NCBI RefSeq assembly: GCF_030826625.1
Contig: NZ_JAPJNQ010000084.1
Span: forward strand, 1-9,247
DNA length: 9,247 nucleotides
Direction of reading: 5' to 3'
From: Corynebacterium sp.
Lineage (GTDB): Bacteria; Actinomycetota; Actinomycetes; Mycobacteriales; Mycobacteriaceae
Positions 5,448 through 9,247 of this stretch are shown in pieces (the first letter of the stretch is position 1; every line of letters starts with the position of its first letter). The notes below the pieces were generated by a model that saw only the letters and a program-made list of their open reading frames with translations, did not search any database and was not told the DNA's origin. Position numbers and translations under genes: made by a program.

Positions 5448-6305
5448 ATGCCTGCTTCACCCAGCCACGAAAGCGAGTGTCCAGCGAGTCGGCCGCGTCG
5501 GCTTGATGCGGTGCTCGTTGCGCGCGAGCTCGCACGCTCTAGGGAACACGCGGTCAGCGAGATCAAAGCAGGCAAAGTCACCGTCAATGGAGCAGTAGCC
5601 AAAAAGCCTGCGCTGCCCGTAAGTAGCGATGCCGAGATTGTCGTCACTGGCAGTGACGAGCCGGCCTGGGCCTCGCGGGGTGCTTACAAGCTGCTCGGTG
5701 CTCTTGAACAATTTGAACCCGCAGGGCTGAGTCTGCAGGGCAAAAAGATTCTGGATGCCGGCGCTTCTACCGGCGGTTTTACCGATGTGTGTTTGCAGCG
5801 CGGCGCGACCGAAGTCATCGCGGCTGACGTTGGCCGCGACCAGCTGCTTCCCCGGTTACGTCAGCATCCTCGAGTGAGCGTGCGGGAACAACTTAACCTG
5901 CGCTATCTCACTAGCGCTGATACCAACGGTTACTGCGACGCCATGGTGGGCGACTTGTCGTTTATATCCTGGCGGTTGGTGTTGCCCGCGATCGTGGAGG
6001 TGCTTGCCGACGGGGCCGATCTTCTACCCATGGTGAAGCCGCAATTTGAGGTCGGCAAACAACGCCTGAGCAAAACTGGGGTGGTGCGCAGCCCGGAATT
6101 ACGCGCGGAGGTCACCCTCGGTGTGGCCGAATTTGCTGCCGAATTAGGTCTATCTACGGTGGCTGCTGGGGCCTCACCGTTGCCAGGTCCGAATGGAAAC
6201 GTAGAATATTTCCTATGGCTTACTAAAGACGGTGGCAAGCAGCAACCGTCCGGGCAACAACTCCGCGAACTTATCCGGCGCGCGGTGCAGGAAGGACCAC
6301 AGTGA
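5448..6305 (+). CDS. tlyA: TlyA-family rRNA (cytidine-2'-O)-methyltransferase
   Basis: This 285-residue SAM-dependent ribose methyltransferase is predicted to methylate the 2'-OH of cytidine in 23S rRNA and possibly 16S rRNA (C1920/C1409 in E. coli numbering). In mycobacteria loss of TlyA gives capreomycin/viomycin resistance. An S4 RNA-binding domain spans about 17-65 (RPRRLDAVLVARELARSREH, KAGKVTVNG). A short linker PAWASRG (72-78) follows, then an FtsJ/RrmJ-like fold: SAM motif DAGASTGGFTD (103-113) and the K-D-K-E tetrad at Lys81, Asp169 (VGDLSFISW), Lys197 (MVKPQFEVGK) and Glu253 (GNVEYFLWL). M. tuberculosis TlyA has RAWV where this protein has PAWA. The stop overlaps the NAD kinase GTG by 4 nt (GTGA, 6302-6305). 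Haemolysin annotations of this family are historical. Confidence 0.93.
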   Translation: MPASPSHESECPASRPRRLDAVLVARELARSREHAVSEIKAGKVTVNGAVAKKPALPVSSDAEIVVTGSDEPAWASRGAYKLLGALEQFEPAGLSLQGKKILDAGASTGGFTDVCLQRGATEVIAADVGRDQLLPRLRQHPRVSVREQLNLRYLTSADTNGYCDAMVGDLSFISWRLVLPAIVEVLADGADLLPMVKPQFEVGKQRLSKTGVVRSPELRAEVTLGVAEFAAELGLSTVAAGASPLPGPNGNVEYFLWLTKDGGKQQPSGQQLRELIRRAVQEGPQ

Positions 6306-7309
6306 CGAGGTTGAATACGACGAGCGAGCATGCAACGTCGAGCAGTGCTGACCGCGTCGTCTTGTTGGTCCCACACACCGGCAGCATGGGAAACGTGGCA
6401 ACCACCGAACGCGTCGTGCGGTTGCTATCCGCGGCTGATATCTCGGTGCGTATCGTCGTCGACAAGCGCACCGCAGGGATTCGCGAGCACGAGTATTTAT
6501 CGCAGTACCCGCTTGTCGACGCTGAACCCAACGCAGCATTGGGCTGCGAGCTGGTGCTGGTGCTCGGTGGAGATGGCACGTTTTTGCGAGCGGCTGATCT
6601 CGCGCACACAGTCGACGTCCCGGTTCTTGGAATCAACATGGGGCACGTCGGCTTTTTGGCGGAATGGGAAGAAGAATCCCTGGAAACCGCAATAGAACGC
6701 GTCGTCAAGCGTGATTATCGCATCGAAGACCGGATGACGATTGATACCGTCGTCGTCGATGCCGCTGGAGCTGAAGTCGGTAGGTCGTGGGCTCTGAATG
6801 AAGTCAGCATGCACAGCCAGAATCGACGCGGGGTGCTGGATGCGATTCTAGAAGTCGATGGCCGCCCGGTTAGTTCTTTTGGTTGCGATGGGGTACTGAT
6901 TTCTACACCGACGGGCTCGACGGCATATTCGTTTTCTGCCGGCGGCCCGGTGCTGTGGCCTGAGTTGGATGCGATTTTGGTGGTACCGAATAATGCGCAC
7001 GCGCTATTTGCAAAGCCTTTGGTGGTTTCGCCAGCCTCGACGGTGGCTGTCGAATCGGCGTCTGAGACTGATGAAGCGATTGCGATCATGGATGGACACC
7101 GGCAAATCACCATGCCAGCGGGTTCTCGTGTGGAAGTTGTCCGCGGCGCACACCCAATCCGGTGGGTACGCTTGGATGACAAACCGTTCACTGATCGTTT
7201 GGTCAACAAATTCTGGCTCCCGGTAGAAGGCTGGCGTGGCCCGCGCGGGCTGCGGCGCGGCAACTACTCCGCGAGCCAGGATGACAATGCACGAGGGGGA
7301 GGCGAGTAG
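6302..7309 (+). CDS. ppnK: NAD kinase
   Basis: This 335-residue enzyme phosphorylates NAD+ to NADP+ using ATP or, in many actinobacteria, polyphosphate, and supplies the NADPH pool in the cytoplasm. Diagnostic motifs are GGDGTFLRAA (GGDG at 89-92, with the catalytic Asp), INMGHVGFLAEW (111-122), LNEVSMH (Asn166, Glu167) and the C-terminal domain signature STPTGSTAYSFSAGGP (201-216). Start GTG 6302 is supported by GAAGGA at 6291-6296 and overlaps the tlyA stop. The first 17 residues (TTSEHATSSS) are low-complexity and probably disordered. The C terminus adds a basic Gly/Arg-rich tail (GWRGPRGLRRGNYSASQ). The length and gene order tlyA-ppnK-recN are typical of actinobacteria. Confidence 0.95.
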   Translation: MTRLNTTSEHATSSSADRVVLLVPHTGSMGNVATTERVVRLLSAADISVRIVVDKRTAGIREHEYLSQYPLVDAEPNAALGCELVLVLGGDGTFLRAADLAHTVDVPVLGINMGHVGFLAEWEEESLETAIERVVKRDYRIEDRMTIDTVVVDAAGAEVGRSWALNEVSMHSQNRRGVLDAILEVDGRPVSSFGCDGVLISTPTGSTAYSFSAGGPVLWPELDAILVVPNNAHALFAKPLVVSPASTVAVESASETDEAIAIMDGHRQITMPAGSRVEVVRGAHPIRWVRLDDKPFTDRLVNKFWLPVEGWRGPRGLRRGNYSASQDDNARGGGE

Positions 7310-7318
7310 GCCAAGGTT

Positions 7319-9046
7319 ATGCTCGCAGATATCACTATCACAGACCTGGGCGTGATCCATCACGCCACAGCAGAATTATCCACCGGGCTGACTGTGCTGA
7401 CCGGCGAGACCGGTGCCGGAAAAACCATGGTGGTCACAGGCCTGCGCTTGTTGGCCGGCTCACGCGCCGATGCTTCACGGGTGCGCACCGGGGCGGACAA
7501 AGCCGTGGTCGAAGGTAGCTTTCTTGCCGACGAGTTGAGCACTGGTGCACAGCAGGCAGTGGCAGAACTGGTCGAGTCTGGCGGTGGGGCTGCCGACGAA
7601 AACGGCGAGTACCTTGTTGCGCGAACAGTCAGTGCGCAGGGGCGGTCGAAAGCACACCTTGGGGGAAGGTCGGTACCGGCGGCCAAACTGGCGGAATTTT
7701 CTTCCTATGTTTTGGCTATTCATGGACAGAATGACCAGCTGCGCCTCTTAGCGCCTGAGCAGCAACGTGCCGCATTGGACAGGTATGCGCCGGAAAATGC
7801 ACGTCTTTTGCAGAACTATCAACAGCATTACCGCGAATGGAAAAAACTGCAGCGCGACCTCAAAGTCCGCACGGAATCGCGTCGCGAGCTGGCTCAAGAG
7901 GTTGACCGGCTCCAGTTCGCGATCGACGAAATTGAGCAGATTGCCCCGGAACCGGGAGAAGATGAACAACTCATCCAGCGGATTCGCCGTTTGCAGGATG
8001 TAGATTCGCTGCGCGAACAAGCTATGGCGGCGCTGACCGCGATCGATGGGCCGGAAGCTGCCGGCGGCGAAGATGGCTTCACCGAAACAGATCCCGCTTC
8101 GACCTTGTTGGGGCAGGCCGAATCTGCAGTGCGTGATTCGGAAGATCCGCAGCTTGCTGCCATCGCGGACAAGCTGGGTGAAATCACCACCCAATTGGGT
8201 GAAATCTCTGCCGAACTCGGTGGGTTTTTGGGCGAGTTGCCCGCAGACCCGGACGAGCTGGAAGCATCCTTGCAGCGCCAGCATGAGCTGAAAACGCTGA
8301 CGCGGAAATACGCGCCGACGATCAGCGAAGTGATTACCTGGAAGGACGAGGCGAGTGTGCGGTTATCCAGCATTGATACCTCTGCGCAGGCATTGGAAGA
8401 GCTGCAAAAACAGGTCAAGGTAGCAGAAAAAGACATGCGGGCAGCAGCCAGCGAGCTCACGGCGGCCCGGCGTAGCGCAGCCGGTGAACTGGAAAAAGCC
8501 GTTACCGCAGAAATTCAAGGCCTCGCGATGCCGAAGGCACGTTTGGAAGTCGCCGTCCGCGAGATCGCACCGAGCGAATATGGCGCTGACGAGGTCGAGT
8601 TGTTGTTGGCTCCCAACGATGCGGCGCGCGCACAACCACTGTCGACGGCGGCCTCGGGTGGTGAATTATCCCGCGTCATGTTGGCGCTCGAAGTCATTAT
8701 CTCTGCCGGAACCACGGGTGCGACGATGGTGTTCGACGAGGTGGATGCTGGCGTCGGCGGCCGCGCTGCCGTCGAGATTGGCCGCAGGCTCGCGCGCTTG
8801 GCGGTGCACAATCAGGTGATCGTCGTCACGCACCTGCCGCAGGTCGCGGCGTATGCGGATACCCACTTGCACGTCGCCAAGGAAGTCACAGATGAGACCG
8901 TAACGTCTGGCGTGCTGACCTTGGACCACGAGCAACGCGTTGAAGAACTCGCGCGCATGTTGGCAGGTCTGGATGATACGGCGACAGGGCGCGCACATGC
9001 AGCGGAGTTATTGGAGAAAGCAAGCCGCGATAAACAACAGCGGTAG
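7319..9046 (+). CDS. recN: DNA repair protein RecN
   Basis: This 575-residue SMC-like ATPase acts early in double-strand break repair by recombination. The N-terminal Walker A is TGETGAGKT (28-36). The conserved HGQNDQ lies near 140-145. A long coiled-coil arm region follows (about 155-430), with Glu/Gln/Arg-rich helices on either side of a short middle segment containing three 7-residue LGE-type repeats (286-304). The C-terminal ATPase half has signature SGGELS (446-451), Walker B with D-loop VFDEVDAGVGG (Asp473, Glu474) and the switch His505 in VVTHLPQVAAYAD. All catalytic elements are present and the length is normal for actinobacterial RecN. It starts 9 nt after the NAD kinase stop, with a weak AAGG upstream, so it is read as part of the operon. 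No SOS box of the TCGAAC-N4-GTTCGA type was seen nearby. Confidence 0.96.
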   Translation: MLADITITDLGVIHHATAELSTGLTVLTGETGAGKTMVVTGLRLLAGSRADASRVRTGADKAVVEGSFLADELSTGAQQAVAELVESGGGAADENGEYLVARTVSAQGRSKAHLGGRSVPAAKLAEFSSYVLAIHGQNDQLRLLAPEQQRAALDRYAPENARLLQNYQQHYREWKKLQRDLKVRTESRRELAQEVDRLQFAIDEIEQIAPEPGEDEQLIQRIRRLQDVDSLREQAMAALTAIDGPEAAGGEDGFTETDPASTLLGQAESAVRDSEDPQLAAIADKLGEITTQLGEISAELGGFLGELPADPDELEASLQRQHELKTLTRKYAPTISEVITWKDEASVRLSSIDTSAQALEELQKQVKVAEKDMRAAASELTAARRSAAGELEKAVTAEIQGLAMPKARLEVAVREIAPSEYGADEVELLLAPNDAARAQPLSTAASGGELSRVMLALEVIISAGTTGATMVFDEVDAGVGGRAAVEIGRRLARLAVHNQVIVVTHLPQVAAYADTHLHVAKEVTDETVTSGVLTLDHEQRVEELARMLAGLDDTATGRAHAAELLEKASRDKQQR

Positions 9047-9128
9047 ATACCGCCGCTACCAGATTGCCGCGCTGCTGCAAGGCGCGCCTTGGCCACCACC
9101 GGCGGCAACGCGTGTTAAATGATTATTC
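9047..9128. other. Spacer between recN and steA with palindromes
   Basis: This 82-bp gap holds a perfect 12-bp palindrome, AAGGCGCGCCTT, at 9079-9090. It is enclosed by an inverted repeat TTGCCGC (9064-9070) / GCGGCAA (9102-9108). A further small inverted repeat, GCGGTA/TACCGC (9040-9053), spans the recN stop. None is followed by a T-run, so a standard intrinsic terminator is unlikely. An operator, a processing site or a separate steA promoter are possible. Confidence 0.4.
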
Positions 9129-9247
9129 ATGGGGTTGTTTAACAAAGATGCCGATCTGCCTGGAATTCAGGCTACCGTGCGTGATTGCACTCCCGGTGGC
9201 AAAGGAATGCGCAAATTCAACCGCGGCGATATCGCGGTGATTAATGC
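9129..9247 (+). CDS. steA: SteA-type cell separation protein, 5' end (partial)
   Basis: The first 39 codons of a gene that continues past the right edge are visible: MGLFNKDADLPGIQATVRDC, then TPGGKGMRKFNRGDIAVINA. The DLPGI.ATVRDCTPGGK start and the RGDIAVI motif match the corynebacterial gene directly after recN, named steA, and mycobacterial Rv1697. In C. glutamicum SteA, with the membrane protein SteB, acts at the division septum in the RipC-FtsEX cell-separation pathway; the fold resembles thiamin pyrophosphokinase-like proteins. The ribosome binding site is poor and the 82-bp spacer carries palindromes, so this gene may have its own promoter. The call rests on a short but distinctive N terminus plus synteny. 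Confidence 0.85.
   Translation, partial: MGLFNKDADLPGIQATVRDCTPGGKGMRKFNRGDIAVIN

Noticed and set aside
7260..7330. SOS (LexA) box before recN
   Set aside because: No TCGAAC-N4-GTTCGA-like palindrome is present. The short gap to ppnK also leaves little room for a promoter.
1..9247. CRISPR array, tRNA/rRNA genes, toxin-antitoxin or phage modules
   Set aside because: No regularly spaced repeats, cloverleaf-like segments, rRNA motifs or typical small toxin/antitoxin pairs were seen on either strand.

Overview
The window looks like chromosomal DNA from a Corynebacterium or a close mycolate-bearing actinobacterium. The main evidence is gene order: TPR protein, HAD phosphatase, a 55-residue protein, tlyA, NAD kinase, recN, then a SteA-type gene. 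This matches the Rv1691 to Rv1697 block of Mycobacterium tuberculosis and the tlyA-ppnK-recN-steA block of corynebacteria. Moderate to high GC in the main operon, GTG starts and stop/start overlaps fit the same group.

Layout. Bases 1-295 hold the 3' end of a cytochrome c biogenesis gene (ccsB/resC type) with its WWD haem-handling motif. Bases about 342-1359 hold a decayed IS3-family insertion sequence. Its OrfA is intact, but its OrfB has two single-base frameshifts, a nonsense codon and at least one large deletion that removes the third catalytic residue (Glu). Bases 1376-3092 carry two minus-strand genes: an exported or anchored staphylococcal-type nuclease, then a PLP aminotransferase of the DapC/kynurenine-methionine aminotransferase-like group. 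A divergent intergenic region of about 260 bp follows. From 3355 to the right edge, seven plus-strand genes are packed closely enough to form one operon, with 1-nt and 4-nt overlaps at two junctions. They encode a TPR protein, a HAD-IIA phosphatase, a 55-aa protein, TlyA, NAD kinase, RecN and the start of SteA.

How the genes fit together. The right-hand operon mixes rRNA 2'-O-methylation (TlyA), NADP supply (NAD kinase), double-strand break repair (RecN), phosphate-ester turnover (HAD) and cell separation (SteA). These are core functions kept together across Mycobacteriales, not an accessory system. The left side is more plastic: a cytochrome c biogenesis gene, an IS scar and the nuclease/aminotransferase pair. 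The IS may mark a rearrangement junction.

I looked for an undescribed system and found no convincing one: no CRISPR array, phage module, toxin-antitoxin pair or defence island. The items most worth a second look are the lesion map of the IS, the altered TlyA linker, the basic-tailed TPR protein, the unassigned C-terminal extension of the phosphatase, and the conserved 55-aa protein.
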